From SZAS-18 sp038322235 (lineage in GTDB: Bacteria > Verrucomicrobiota > Verrucomicrobiia > Chthoniobacterales > SZAS-18): a stretch of 64,000 bases of DNA. The notes below the pieces were generated by a model. The model had not been told where the DNA came from. It ran no database searches and saw nothing but the letters and a program-made list of their open reading frames with translations. The stretch lies in contig JBBQFQ010000015.1 in assembly GCA_038322235.1 (NCBI GenBank), forward strand, positions 29,247 through 93,246, in the 5' to 3' direction. The number at the start of each line of letters is the position of its first letter. Position 1 is the stretch's first letter. This document shows positions 24,115 to 34,618 of this stretch, piece by piece. The position numbers and the translations under genes are program-made.

Positions 24115-24702
24115 TCACTCGTAGATCAGCGTGATATTCTTCGCGCCGATGCTCTCCATGAACTCGCGGGTGCGGGTCTCCTGAAACTTGGGATCATCCG
24201 CTTCGATGGAGATAAAGAAGGCGTCGTCGGAAAATCTTCCGAAACGCTCCCAGTTGAAGAGCGGATGATTCCACCGGGGCAGTCGATTCAGCGCAAGCAT
24301 GCCCAAGACGGCGCCAAACGCGCAGAACAGCACCGTCAGCTCGAAAATGACCGGGAAGAATGCCGGGGTCGTCAGGAGAGAAAGCGGCTTCCCATGGACG
24401 ATCAAGGGATATTCGATGAGCGAAGGATAGGTCTGGAGAATGAAACCGGTGGCCGTGCCTGTTAAGGCCGCGATCAGCGCGATGAGGCCGACTTTCGAAC
24501 GGCCAAGACCCATCGCCTCGTCCATCCCGTGAATCGGAAACGGCGTATGGACATCCCACTTCTTGAAGCCGTAGTCGCGACACTTTTCCGCGGCGTGATA
24601 GACGCTCGCGGTGGTGTCGAATTCCGCCGCGATGCCAAACACGCGCTGGGGTTCGTTCGCGACGGCGCTGGAGGCCGATTTTTCGAGAGTGCTCGCGCTC
24701 AT
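24115..24702 (-). CDS. actD: Alternative complex III subunit ActD (DUF3341)
   Basis: 195 residues. The DUF3341 pattern is clear: VFGIAAEFDTTASVYHAAEK, YGFKKWDVHTPFPIHGMDEA, two membrane helices (IALIAALTGTATGFILQ and FFPVIFELTVLFCAFGAVLG), and a C-terminal soluble ferredoxin-like fold ending ITLIYE. It is a structural membrane subunit of ACIII with no cofactor. The ~17-residue N-terminal extension is not conserved. Confidence 0.94.
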   Translation of the reverse strand: MSASTLEKSASSAVANEPQRVFGIAAEFDTTASVYHAAEKCRDYGFKKWDVHTPFPIHGMDEAMGLGRSKVGLIALIAALTGTATGFILQTYPSLIEYPLIVHGKPLSLLTTPAFFPVIFELTVLFCAFGAVLGMLALNRLPRWNHPLFNWERFGRFSDDAFFISIEADDPKFQETRTREFMESIGAKNITLIYE

Positions 24703-24721
24703 TTCGGGTGCGTGGTGGGGA

Positions 24722-26260
<1,539 letters not shown>

Positions 26261-26301
26261 ATGCGAGGGCGGCGGGAGATTGGGGGACGAGACGATCGGG
26301 A

Positions 26302-29300
26302 TTAATGCTTCGCCGCGGCATCGTCGTGATCGCCATGGGCGTCCGCGAGCGTGCTCATGCCAACCATGTTGGCACCGGGCATCTTGGGATTGGGGTTCCG
26401 CAGGCGGGCCTGGTAGCTGAGCCGCGGCTTAACGTTCAGATACTCGAGCAGGCGGTAGTCGCGATCCTGCTTCTTGATCTTCGAGACCTTGCTGTTCGGG
26501 TCGCGAATGTCGCCAAAGACGATGGCCTCCGACGGGCACGCCTGCTGGCAGGCCGTCTTGATCAGATCGGTCGGAACCTTCGTATTGTTCGAATTCCGCG
26601 CGACGCGCAACTGGGCGATCTTCGCCTCTTCGATCCGCTGGACGCAGAAGGTGCACTTCTCCATCACGCCGCGCATCCGCACCGTCACATTCGGGTTCTT
26701 GGAGAGCTGAAGCGTCTCCGCCATCCCCTTCTTCGCGAAGGGGCCCCAGCGCAGCTGGTCGAGCGGACGCTGATTGTAGTCGAAATAATTGAAACGGCGG
26801 ACCTTATACGGGCAGTTATTGGCGCAATACCGCGTGCCGATGCACCGGTTGTAGGCCATGACGTTGAGGCCTTCCTCGCTGTGAATCGTCGCATTCACCG
26901 GGCACACCGTCTCGCACGGCGCACTCTCGCAGTGCTGACAGGTGATCGGCTGCATGAGGACCTGCGGATCCTCCTCATGACCGTCGACAGAGGAATAGTA
27001 GCGATCCATCCGGATCCAGTGCATGACGCGGCCCCGGCGCACCTGCTCCTTGCCGACGATGGGGATATTATTTTCGCTCTGGCACGCGATCACGCAGGCG
27101 TTGCAGCCCGTGCAGGTGTTGAGATCGATCGCCATCCCCCACTGCTGGGAAGCCTCCAGCTTGGGATTCGGGTAGATGTCTGCGGCCGGCGGGATGTGAC
27201 CGTCCATCCCGAAATTCTGCACGAAGCTCTTCCCGGTCTCCTTGTCGAAACCCGGATGCTTGCGGTAGGTTTCAATGGGGAGTTCACGCACGAGGGCGCG
27301 GCCTTCCATGTTGAAGTACTGCTGCGTCGTCGCGAACAGGTATTGTTCGACGTCAGCGGGTTTGCTCACCTTCGCGCCGGAGAGCACGTAGGGATTCTGG
27401 GTCGTGCGCAGCGGATAGGCGTTCACGCCGATCTTCGTGCCGACCTTGCCGGCATGCTCGCGACCGTAGCCGAGCGCGATCGAGATGGAGTTGTCCGCGT
27501 GACCCGGCGAGATTAACACGCCCGCCTGGAGCTTTTTCCCATCGACCGAAATCTCGATGACGTCACCCCAGATACCGGTGCCTTGGCCGTCACGACGCTG
27601 GTACTCCTTCGTGCCCGGGCGACCTTCAATCGTCTCGGCGGTCTCAATCCCGAGCTTCTTCGCCATTCCGGGGCTCATCAGGGCCGCGTTGTCCCAAGTC
27701 AGCTTGGTGATCGGGTCCGGCATTTCCTGCAGCCAGCCGATATTCGCATAGCGGCCGTCCATGACCTTGTAGTCACTAATCAGGACGACCTCGAGAGCGG
27801 ATTCCGTCGGAACGGGCGTCGATTTAAATCCGGTTTGGACCAGCGCCTTCGCGCCGGCAGCGTTGAAGGTGGCACTGGCTTCGGTCGCGGCGCTGCCGGC
27901 GGCAAAGCCGTTCCGCAGGAAATCGCTCCAAGCGGTGGCCTCATCGCCGACGTTCTTCACGACGGCGCGAAAGGTGTCTTTCACCAGCGCGGGCCCGTCG
28001 AATTTCTCGTGGCCCGCGGCCAGCGAGAGCAGCTCCAGTTCGGAAAGGCCACCGTGCAGGGGCATAATCATCGGCTGGACCGCCACGTACGTGCCGTCAA
28101 CCGCGCGGTCGTCTCCCCAGCTCTCGAGGAAGTGCGCTCCCGGAACATGCCACTTCGCAAACGCGGTCGTCTCGTTGGCGTGTGAACCGAGTTGGACGAC
28201 CACGGAAACTTTTTTGAGCAGTTCCTTGAAATTTAGATCCGCCGGCGCGTCATACGCGGGGTTCGGCCCACTGATGAAGAGAGTCTTGACGACCCCCGAC
28301 GCGATCTTCTTGGCAAGATCCACGAGCGGGCTAGCGGTCGAGGCGGTCCAGGCAATCGCGGAAAGTGTATGTCCGTAAGCTCCAATCGCACCATTAATGG
28401 CATGACCAAGGGCGTGCACCCAAGCAGGCTGGCGCGGTCCTACCAGGACGAGCGACTTGTCCTTGTTCGCGAGGAGATCCTTGGCCGCTTCGGTGATCCA
28501 CGGCAGGCTCTTCTCTTGCTTCGTGATTTCGGAATTCGGGATTGTGCTCAGGATATCCGAGAGATTCCCGGATCCGCCACCATCCACGAGCGCCTTGGCG
28601 AGGGCGATGGCGACAGCGCCGACCTGACCAGCAGGGCACCGCAACCGATGGTCCGCCATGCCGCCCGTGATCGTGTAGCGGTTCTCGACGACGTAGAGCC
28701 GGTTCAGCGGATCCTCGGACTTTTCGACGCGACGCTTCGCCGCGTACTCGCGGGTCGCCTGAAGACCATATTCCTCGCCGTGGAGGAAATCGGAATCGAG
28801 CGAGAGAATCACCTCCGCCTTCGAAAGCTGCGGAACCAGCTTCATCCCGACGCCGCCGAACGATGCCTTCGCGGCTTCGCTCCCCGCATCATGGCCAAGT
28901 GGCTCGTATTCCGACCAGGTCAATTTCGGGAACTGCTTCTTCAGCTCATCGGCGAGACGCGCGCGACTGGGCGAGGCGGATTCACCCATCAGGAACGCCA
29001 CACTGGCACCACCGTCAGCCTTGGCCTCAGCGCGGAACGTCGTCACCCACTCGGTAAACGCCGTAGCATCGGAGGGTTTGCCTTGAAACAGAAAACCACG
29101 CGAACGATCCGGATCGTAAAGATCAAGGATCGCGGCCTGGGCGAATGCATCGGAGGTGCCGGCGCTGCCCGGGTGCAGGGGATTGCCCTCGACCTTGATC
29201 GGACGTCCATCCGTCGTGGCGATCACGAGCGGGAGCGCCCCGCCTTTTCGCGGCATCGAGGTGGCGTAGAGCAGTTGGTGACCCGGAATGAGCCACTCCA

Positions 29301-29565
29301 CCGACTTCGTGTACGGGATGAGGTGATTTTCCGGCCGCCGGCAGCCGCTGAGTCCGAAGCCTGCCAGCGCCATCGAAGCCCCCATCAGCTGGAGGAAATT
29401 CCGGCGCGAAACGCCATCCATCTCAATCTCCTGCGCCCCGGCGGGGAACTCGCGTTCCAGGAACTCCCGAAACTCAGGCGTGTCGTTCAACTCGCCCATC
29501 GATCGCCAATACTTGCGGCCATTGGGGTTGGCTGACGCGGGCGGATGCAGGTTAACGCGCTTCAT
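26302..29565 (-). CDS. actB: Alternative complex III Fe-S subunit ActB
   Basis: 1087 residues. The N-terminus has the family block KYWRSMGELNDTPEFREFLE and a Tat-like signal (SRRNFLQLMGASMALAGFG). A molybdopterin-oxidoreductase-like domain fills ~80-760; in this family it has lost the molybdenum cofactor. The C-terminal ~280 residues are a four-cluster ferredoxin domain: CTGCNACVIACQSENNIP, CQHCESAPCETVCP, CIGTRYCANNCPYK, CTFCVQRIEE and ACQQACP. It relays electrons from quinol to the haem subunits. The fusion of the two parts is normal for ACIII. It is 45 bp after actA. Confidence 0.95.
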   Translation of the reverse strand: MKRVNLHPPASANPNGRKYWRSMGELNDTPEFREFLEREFPAGAQEIEMDGVSRRNFLQLMGASMALAGFGLSGCRRPENHLIPYTKSVEWLIPGHQLLYATSMPRKGGALPLVIATTDGRPIKVEGNPLHPGSAGTSDAFAQAAILDLYDPDRSRGFLFQGKPSDATAFTEWVTTFRAEAKADGGASVAFLMGESASPSRARLADELKKQFPKLTWSEYEPLGHDAGSEAAKASFGGVGMKLVPQLSKAEVILSLDSDFLHGEEYGLQATREYAAKRRVEKSEDPLNRLYVVENRYTITGGMADHRLRCPAGQVGAVAIALAKALVDGGGSGNLSDILSTIPNSEITKQEKSLPWITEAAKDLLANKDKSLVLVGPRQPAWVHALGHAINGAIGAYGHTLSAIAWTASTASPLVDLAKKIASGVVKTLFISGPNPAYDAPADLNFKELLKKVSVVVQLGSHANETTAFAKWHVPGAHFLESWGDDRAVDGTYVAVQPMIMPLHGGLSELELLSLAAGHEKFDGPALVKDTFRAVVKNVGDEATAWSDFLRNGFAAGSAATEASATFNAAGAKALVQTGFKSTPVPTESALEVVLISDYKVMDGRYANIGWLQEMPDPITKLTWDNAALMSPGMAKKLGIETAETIEGRPGTKEYQRRDGQGTGIWGDVIEISVDGKKLQAGVLISPGHADNSISIALGYGREHAGKVGTKIGVNAYPLRTTQNPYVLSGAKVSKPADVEQYLFATTQQYFNMEGRALVRELPIETYRKHPGFDKETGKSFVQNFGMDGHIPPAADIYPNPKLEASQQWGMAIDLNTCTGCNACVIACQSENNIPIVGKEQVRRGRVMHWIRMDRYYSSVDGHEEDPQVLMQPITCQHCESAPCETVCPVNATIHSEEGLNVMAYNRCIGTRYCANNCPYKVRRFNYFDYNQRPLDQLRWGPFAKKGMAETLQLSKNPNVTVRMRGVMEKCTFCVQRIEEAKIAQLRVARNSNNTKVPTDLIKTACQQACPSEAIVFGDIRDPNSKVSKIKKQDRDYRLLEYLNVKPRLSYQARLRNPNPKMPGANMVGMSTLADAHGDHDDAAAKH

Positions 29566-29610
29566 CTCAGGTCAAGGCGGGTAAAAGGGGCGAAAAAGGT
29601 TCGACTCAGA

Positions 29611-30267
29611 TCAGCGGTGACAGCCGGCGCAGGTCACGGGCGGATTGACGTTCCAGGCAGCCTTGAGTTCGAGACCCAGCTCCTGTTGCTTCCGATTGAT
29701 ATCCTCTGGCTTCCAATTCAGATTGGTGATGTATTGGAGCGGACGGAGATTGTTCTCCGGTGCGCGATGACAATCGAGGCACCAACTCATGCTCTGCGGT
29801 TGATCGTGCCACACGACCGCCATCTCGTTGATCTGGCCGTGGCAGCTCACGCAACTGACCCCGCGGTTCACATGAGCCGAGTGGTTGAAGTAGACGTAAT
29901 CGGGAGCTTCGTGAATGCGGACCCATTCGATCGGGATGTTCTTCGCCCAGCTGTTCCGCACCGTTTCCAGCTTCGGGCTGTTCGCCCGAATCTGGGTATG
30001 GCAATTCATGCACGTCTGGGTGGTCGGCACGTTGGAATGCGCCGCCCGCTCGACATGGCTGTGGCAGTACCGGCAATCGAGCCCCACCTGCGTCACGTGA
30101 ATATTGTGGCTGAACGGGACCGGTTGGGTCGGCTGGTATCCGACGCGCGTGTACTTCGGGGTGAAGTAGTACGTGATCGCACCCGTCAGAGCCGTCACGG
30201 TCACCGCCGCAGCAACGATGATCTTAAGCGGCAGCGCGTTGGTCCATTTCGGGAAAATGTTCGCCAT
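29611..30267 (-). CDS. actA: Alternative complex III pentahaem cytochrome ActA
   Basis: 218 residues: an N-terminal membrane anchor (~15-34) and five CxxCH motifs (CRYCH, CMNCH, CVSCH, CLDCH, CAGCH), the expected number for ActA. Additional conserved stretches are QPVPFSHNIHVTQVGLDC and EWVRIHEAPDYVYFNHSAHV. It is the periplasmic haem subunit of ACIII that collects electrons from ActB. It is the first gene of the 20-gene operon, so its upstream region should hold the main promoter. Confidence 0.95.
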   Translation of the reverse strand: MANIFPKWTNALPLKIIVAAAVTVTALTGAITYYFTPKYTRVGYQPTQPVPFSHNIHVTQVGLDCRYCHSHVERAAHSNVPTTQTCMNCHTQIRANSPKLETVRNSWAKNIPIEWVRIHEAPDYVYFNHSAHVNRGVSCVSCHGQINEMAVVWHDQPQSMSWCLDCHRAPENNLRPLQYITNLNWKPEDINRKQQELGLELKAAWNVNPPVTCAGCHR

Positions 30268-30403
30268 GACCTGGGAGTTTTGAACGGGGGGAGACGGACT
30301 GGGTCAGTAAGAAACGAGAAGTAATCGCCGGGCCTCGCCACTCGGCGGCTTCCGTCGGTCACTCGGCTGCTGCGACGCCGCTTTTGCATCGTCACGATTA
30401 GCA

Positions 30404-30438
30404 ATTCTAATACTGCCGAGCACGGGACAAGTCGTCAA
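30404..30438 (-). promoter_or_regulatory. Possible promoter of the act-cco-cta operon
   Basis: On the minus strand, TTGACG (30438-30433) is followed after 20 bp by TATTAG (30412-30407), overlapping TAGAAT. This is the only promoter-like pair seen in the 456-bp gap upstream of actA, but the spacing is longer than ideal. The remainder of the gap (30439-30723) is A/T-rich at ~30450-30500 and has no convincing gene on either strand. Confidence 0.3.
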
Positions 30439-30643
30439 CGGCCATTGCCGATGAATCAGGGATTTTTCGCGCAATTTTGGAAGATTTTTTCGCTTTCTTC
30501 GCTTGACGAAACGCCCCTCCGGCCTCGCCCGGCCCGAGATTGTCCGATTCGTGGAATCAGCGACGAGCGAGAAGACGAAACCGGGCCCGCAGCCCAGACG
30601 TCGACGTCGCCAGATCCCCCCGGCACGAGCCCAGCCGTGCGGA

Positions 30644-30661
30644 CTCATTCCGGAGAATGAG
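30644..30661. terminator. Hairpin downstream of the pilus secretin gene
   Basis: CTCATTC (30644-30650) and GAATGAG (30655-30661) form a perfect 7-bp stem with a CGGA loop, 62 bp beyond the stop of the minus-strand secretin gene. There is no T-run, so it is only a possible terminator. Confidence 0.35.
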
Positions 30662-30723
30662 ACCGGGCGTTTGCGGGGAGAAGGCGGCGGGAGGAACACG
30701 TTTTTCTTTCTCGACGCCACCGG

Positions 30724-33369
30724 CTATTTCTTGCGCAGGAGCGGAAGGTTTGTCGGGGGCTTCACGTAATCAGGACCAGTGAGCGGCTCGACCGTTTCCT
30801 CCTCCTCCTCCTTGCTGATGAGGGGTGCGCCGGCGGGATCGATCAGGCGGGCGGTCACGAAGATGACCAGGTTCCGCTTGATCGACTGATCCACTTCACT
30901 GCGAAAGAGTCGGCCGATGAGGGGAATGTCGCCAAGGAGCGGGATCTTGTCCCGCACGCGCTGGACGTCCTCGCGGACGAGACCTCCGAGCACGACCGTC
31001 GAGCCGTCGTAAATGCTCACGCTTGTCGTGACCTTGCGGGTGCTGAAGATCGGCTGGTTGATGACGTTCGGCGTCAGCACCACCGGCACCGACTGCCCGA
31101 GGATGTTGGTGGAGGTGGTCTGGATCGGCGAGCCGTAGTTGATGAAGCCGTCGAACTCGACGACCTGCGGCTGCAGGTTCAGGTCGATGGTGAATCCATC
31201 CGGTCCGACCACCGGCTCGACCTCGAGGGTGACGCCCGTGTTGCGCTTCTCGAAATTCGTCGGGGTCGTCGGTGTCACGGGGAACGATGCTCCCTGAGTC
31301 GTGGTGCCGACCAGGCCCGTGCCGAGGCTGATGCCGCCATCCGAGCGGAAGTTCTGCGGAATCTGAGGCGGCTGGAACTGCGTGGGATAAAGGAATTCCC
31401 GAACGATCTCGATCGTCGCCTTCTGACCACTCTTTGTCGTCACGCGGGGGGCGGAGAGGAGGTCCACGCCCTTCTGTTGATTGAGCGCGCGGATGACCAC
31501 TTGGAACTGAGGATCGGTAAAGACGCCCGCGACGCTGAAGATCCCGGGAGCAACGGCTGCGGGAGCTCCGGCGGTCCCGAACAGGAGCGCGTCGATGGCA
31601 TTTCCCGAGATCGCGAAGGAACCACTGCGATTGCCTTGCGTCACCGCGTAGCTGCCCACCGGGGAGTCGCTGCCTGGGGGTGCGAACGGGTATTGGCCGC
31701 CGGAGGCGCTGGCGGTGTTGCCGCCACCGAAGAACACCTTCTTGTTCGAGCCGAGATTTGCCTGCCCGAGGAGCCAGTCGAAACTCAACTCCTTGCTGTT
31801 GTTCTGAGTGATTTCGATAAACTTTGCCTCGATCTCCACCTGCTTGATCACGTCGCCGGCCGCCTGTTGCACCAGCGTCTCGATCAGATCGATGTTCTCC
31901 TGCGTATTCCGCACCACGAGCTTGCTGCTTGCGGGAAGGAAGGTGGCGCTGGCCCCGGTCGGGAACTGGACGCCGTTCGCGAGGAGAAATTCCTGTGCCG
32001 AGGCCCGGGTGATCTGCGCCGCGCCTGCGCCGCTCACATCGCCACCCGCGCCGGCTCCGGCACCGCCGCCCGCCCGTCGAACCGGAGCGTTGAGCGTGCC
32101 CGAACCCGGCGTGACGGTGCTGTTGATGAAGTTCGGCGGCACGCGAAACTCGGCGGTGATCAGGGCATCGGTGTTTTCCGTCACCGGGACGATCGCCACC
32201 GCGAACGGCTCGACCTTCACCTTCAGGTTCGCCGCACTCGCGACGTACCGCAGGGCTTCAAGCAGCGGCAGCCGGCGAAGACTCAACGTGATTCGCGTTC
32301 CGGCATCTACGACCGGTGCCGGACGAGCCGCGGTCGGATCGGTAACCGGCGCGTCCAGCCCGGGAATCGTGGCATCGCCGGCTCCGGGCGTGGCCACAGC
32401 GGGAGCCGGAGGTTTCGCGCCCGGGCCGCTCCCACTCAACTTCAGGAAGATATTCACGCCGCGGGCATCGGCATTATCCTCGCCCTGATCCAGCCGGATG
32501 CTCTCCTGGCGGAGGAATTCGATCGCGTCGCGAATCGTCGTACTCCGAAACTCAATGAGCGGAATGACGATCGACTGCAGCTTCCGATTGATTCCCTCGG
32601 TGCCGACGTCGCTGCGACTCTGGGTGATGCCGCGACGGGGATCGCGCGAAACTCCGTATTTGCGGACCGGATTCTCCCAACCCTTCGCCACTTCCCAGAG
32701 CGCCCGGCCCCGGGTCTCATTGTAAGCGGACTCCTGATAGCGCGATCGCGCGAGCTGCACCTTCTCTTCGCCGCGACGGGCTGCGCTGTTCGTCGGGTCC
32801 AGGGCCAGAATTTGCTCGTACCGCTTGAACGCGAGGTCGAAGCGGCCGGTGTCGTAAAATCCCTGCGCCTCGGTGAACAGTTTCTTCACCTGCTCCACTT
32901 TGGCGACGAACTTCGGCGTGATCGTCCGGTTGTAATACTCGGGGTCTTCCAAGCGCTTCAGCAAGGTGATCGCGGGTCGATAGTTCGGATCGAAATCGGG
33001 GCGGAGGAGGACCTTCAACAATTGCTCCGCTTCCGCATACCGGCCCTCGCTGATCCGCTGCTCGGCGAGTTTCATCGAAGCGCTCATGAACTTGTTCACC
33101 GCCTCCCCGCGGAGGCCGCGCGTGTTCGAACTCTCCGGGAGGTTCGCCACCGCAACCCGGTAATCGCGAACGGCTCCGTCGTAGTCGCCGTTCGCCATCG
33201 ACTGATCACCCTTCCGCAGCAACCCTTCCGCACTCGAAGCCATCCCCTGCCGTCGCGCGATTTCCCGCTCCGCGGCCGATTGCCCCGCGACCTGCGCCTG
33301 CGTCATCGGCACCGCGCTACCGAGAACGGCGAGCGCAGTAGCAGCGGCGGTACAAAAACGCATGGTCAT
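30724..33369 (-). CDS. Amuc_1098-type type IV pilus outer-membrane secretin
   Basis: 881 residues from the ATG at 33369; a second ATG lies two codons later. Signal peptide to ~25 (MTQAQVAG). TPR-like repeats fill ~30-220 (AEGLLRKGDQSMANGDYDGA, EGRYAEAEQLLKVLLRPDF). A STN-like domain follows (ITLSLRRLPLLEALRYVASA), then N-domains (NTQENIDLIETLVQQA) and the secretin domain (DLLSAPRVTTKSGQ, YDGSTVVLGGLVRE, GDIPLIGRLFRS, NLVIFVTARLID). This architecture is that of the Amuc_1098 family. It should form the outer-membrane pore of a type IV pilus-like system. A Gly/Ala-rich linker sits at ~435-455. Confidence 0.88.
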   Translation of the reverse strand: MTMRFCTAAATALAVLGSAVPMTQAQVAGQSAAEREIARRQGMASSAEGLLRKGDQSMANGDYDGAVRDYRVAVANLPESSNTRGLRGEAVNKFMSASMKLAEQRISEGRYAEAEQLLKVLLRPDFDPNYRPAITLLKRLEDPEYYNRTITPKFVAKVEQVKKLFTEAQGFYDTGRFDLAFKRYEQILALDPTNSAARRGEEKVQLARSRYQESAYNETRGRALWEVAKGWENPVRKYGVSRDPRRGITQSRSDVGTEGINRKLQSIVIPLIEFRSTTIRDAIEFLRQESIRLDQGEDNADARGVNIFLKLSGSGPGAKPPAPAVATPGAGDATIPGLDAPVTDPTAARPAPVVDAGTRITLSLRRLPLLEALRYVASAANLKVKVEPFAVAIVPVTENTDALITAEFRVPPNFINSTVTPGSGTLNAPVRRAGGGAGAGAGGDVSGAGAAQITRASAQEFLLANGVQFPTGASATFLPASSKLVVRNTQENIDLIETLVQQAAGDVIKQVEIEAKFIEITQNNSKELSFDWLLGQANLGSNKKVFFGGGNTASASGGQYPFAPPGSDSPVGSYAVTQGNRSGSFAISGNAIDALLFGTAGAPAAVAPGIFSVAGVFTDPQFQVVIRALNQQKGVDLLSAPRVTTKSGQKATIEIVREFLYPTQFQPPQIPQNFRSDGGISLGTGLVGTTTQGASFPVTPTTPTNFEKRNTGVTLEVEPVVGPDGFTIDLNLQPQVVEFDGFINYGSPIQTTSTNILGQSVPVVLTPNVINQPIFSTRKVTTSVSIYDGSTVVLGGLVREDVQRVRDKIPLLGDIPLIGRLFRSEVDQSIKRNLVIFVTARLIDPAGAPLISKEEEEETVEPLTGPDYVKPPTNLPLLRKK

Positions 33370-33432
33370 GTCGGTGGCAGAGAGTGGGGAACCGCGGGAC
33401 CGCTGGCGAGTGAAAAAAACGCGCGACAAAAA

Positions 33433-34452
33433 TCATCGGCCGGCGGGTGCCGGGGACGCCGAAACTGCACTGGCCGGAAGAAGCGGAACCGTCAAGCGCT
33501 CAGTCGGTTTCGCCACGTTGACGATGATCGCTCCGGTCGCGCTAACGTCGAGGAGCCGGTACTTGATCCCGTTCTCGGGTTTCAGCGAGAATTCCTCGTT
33601 CTTCTTCAGTTGGAAATCGCGTCCTTCCCACACGTAGGTCAGCAGCGCGTACGAGTCGGGAGAATTCACCGTCATCTCCTTCACCAGGACAATGCGCTCG
33701 TTCGTCTCCATGTTTTCGAGCGTGACCTCGGACATGTCTCGCTTGATGCCCACCTCCGCGTCCACCTTTTCGATCGGTTTAAAATCCACGATCTTGAATT
33801 TCGTGCCGCCGATCACGGCCCCGACCTTCAAAAACTGCGTCGGCTGGTCGAGGTCCTGCGTATTGATCTGCACGGTCTCCCCCACCCTCGCCGCGAAGAC
33901 GAGCCGGAAGGGTTTCTGGATGAACCGCTTGAGGAACAGTTTCGTCAAATACGGTGGGTGCGATTCCTTGTCGTTCGGATCGGTCTTGCCGAGGTACTCG
34001 TCCAGATTCGTGAAGCCATCGCCGTCCGGATCGTCGAGCAACACGCGCTGGTCGAGCAGCGGCAGTTTGTTGGCCACCAGCCAGGCGTTCGGCACAGGCG
34101 GGTGCAGCGACTCGGTGCCGCGGAGCGGATCGATGAGCGATTCGACCTGCTTCCCATCCTTCAGTTCGCTCTTCGCGATATACGGGACGCTCACAAACAG
34201 GGGGATTTCCCGCCCCCCTTCGGTCCGGCGGCCTTCCCAATCGACCTTCGCCGAGAGGCGCGCACGCGCAGAGTCGGCCGCGCTCAGATCGAGCGCCGGG
34301 ATCTTGTCGTTTCGGGCCGGAGGATTCTGCAGGGCGCTGAAAGCCTCGCCAAAGCTGCGCGCGGAGAGAATAAGCCAGCCGGAAACTGCCAGGAGCGCCG
34401 TCGCAGTGACCGCGAGGAGAAGTCGTTCGTAATTCTGCTTGATCCAGTCCAT
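33433..34452 (-). CDS. Amuc_1099-type pilus-system protein
   Basis: 339 residues from the ATG at 34452: short cytoplasmic start (MDWIKQNYERLL), one membrane helix (~9-28), then a periplasmic region. A calcium-binding-like motif DPDGDGFTNLDEYLGKTDPN occurs at ~138-157. The C-terminal half is beta-rich and ends in a Pro/Ala tail. Sequence layout and position immediately upstream of the secretin match Amuc_1099 of Akkermansia. It is likely an inner-membrane or periplasmic partner of the secretin. PilM/PilN/PilO-like genes (Amuc_1100-1102 type) are not next to it. Confidence 0.8.
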   Translation of the reverse strand: MDWIKQNYERLLLAVTATALLAVSGWLILSARSFGEAFSALQNPPARNDKIPALDLSAADSARARLSAKVDWEGRRTEGGREIPLFVSVPYIAKSELKDGKQVESLIDPLRGTESLHPPVPNAWLVANKLPLLDQRVLLDDPDGDGFTNLDEYLGKTDPNDKESHPPYLTKLFLKRFIQKPFRLVFAARVGETVQINTQDLDQPTQFLKVGAVIGGTKFKIVDFKPIEKVDAEVGIKRDMSEVTLENMETNERIVLVKEMTVNSPDSYALLTYVWEGRDFQLKKNEEFSLKPENGIKYRLLDVSATGAIIVNVAKPTERLTVPLLPASAVSASPAPAGR

Positions 34453-34618
34453 TCGGGTCGAGTTGAAGGCGGCTCCGCGGCGCGCATCCTGTTGCGGGAT
34501 CAGTTCAGCGGCAAGCGCGAAGCGAACCAACCAGGACGAAGGAACGATTCGCGAGGACAGCGGCGCGGTCCAGATGCCGGAACGTCGTTCAAGGAACCCG
34601 GCTCGGCCGGAGAAGGCC

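Noticed and set aside
28369..29535. Long plus-strand open frame opposite actB
   Set aside because: Antisense to a clear Tat-signal Fe-S subunit; no recognisable domain.
26302..29565. ActB as an active molybdopterin oxidoreductase
   Set aside because: The context is a complete ACIII operon, and ACIII ActB proteins carry a molybdopterin-type fold without molybdenum cofactor.
30268..30723. Small open frames on both strands in the gap upstream of actA
   Set aside because: Arg/Pro-rich translations without signal, domain or ribosome-binding site; better explained as promoter region and leader.
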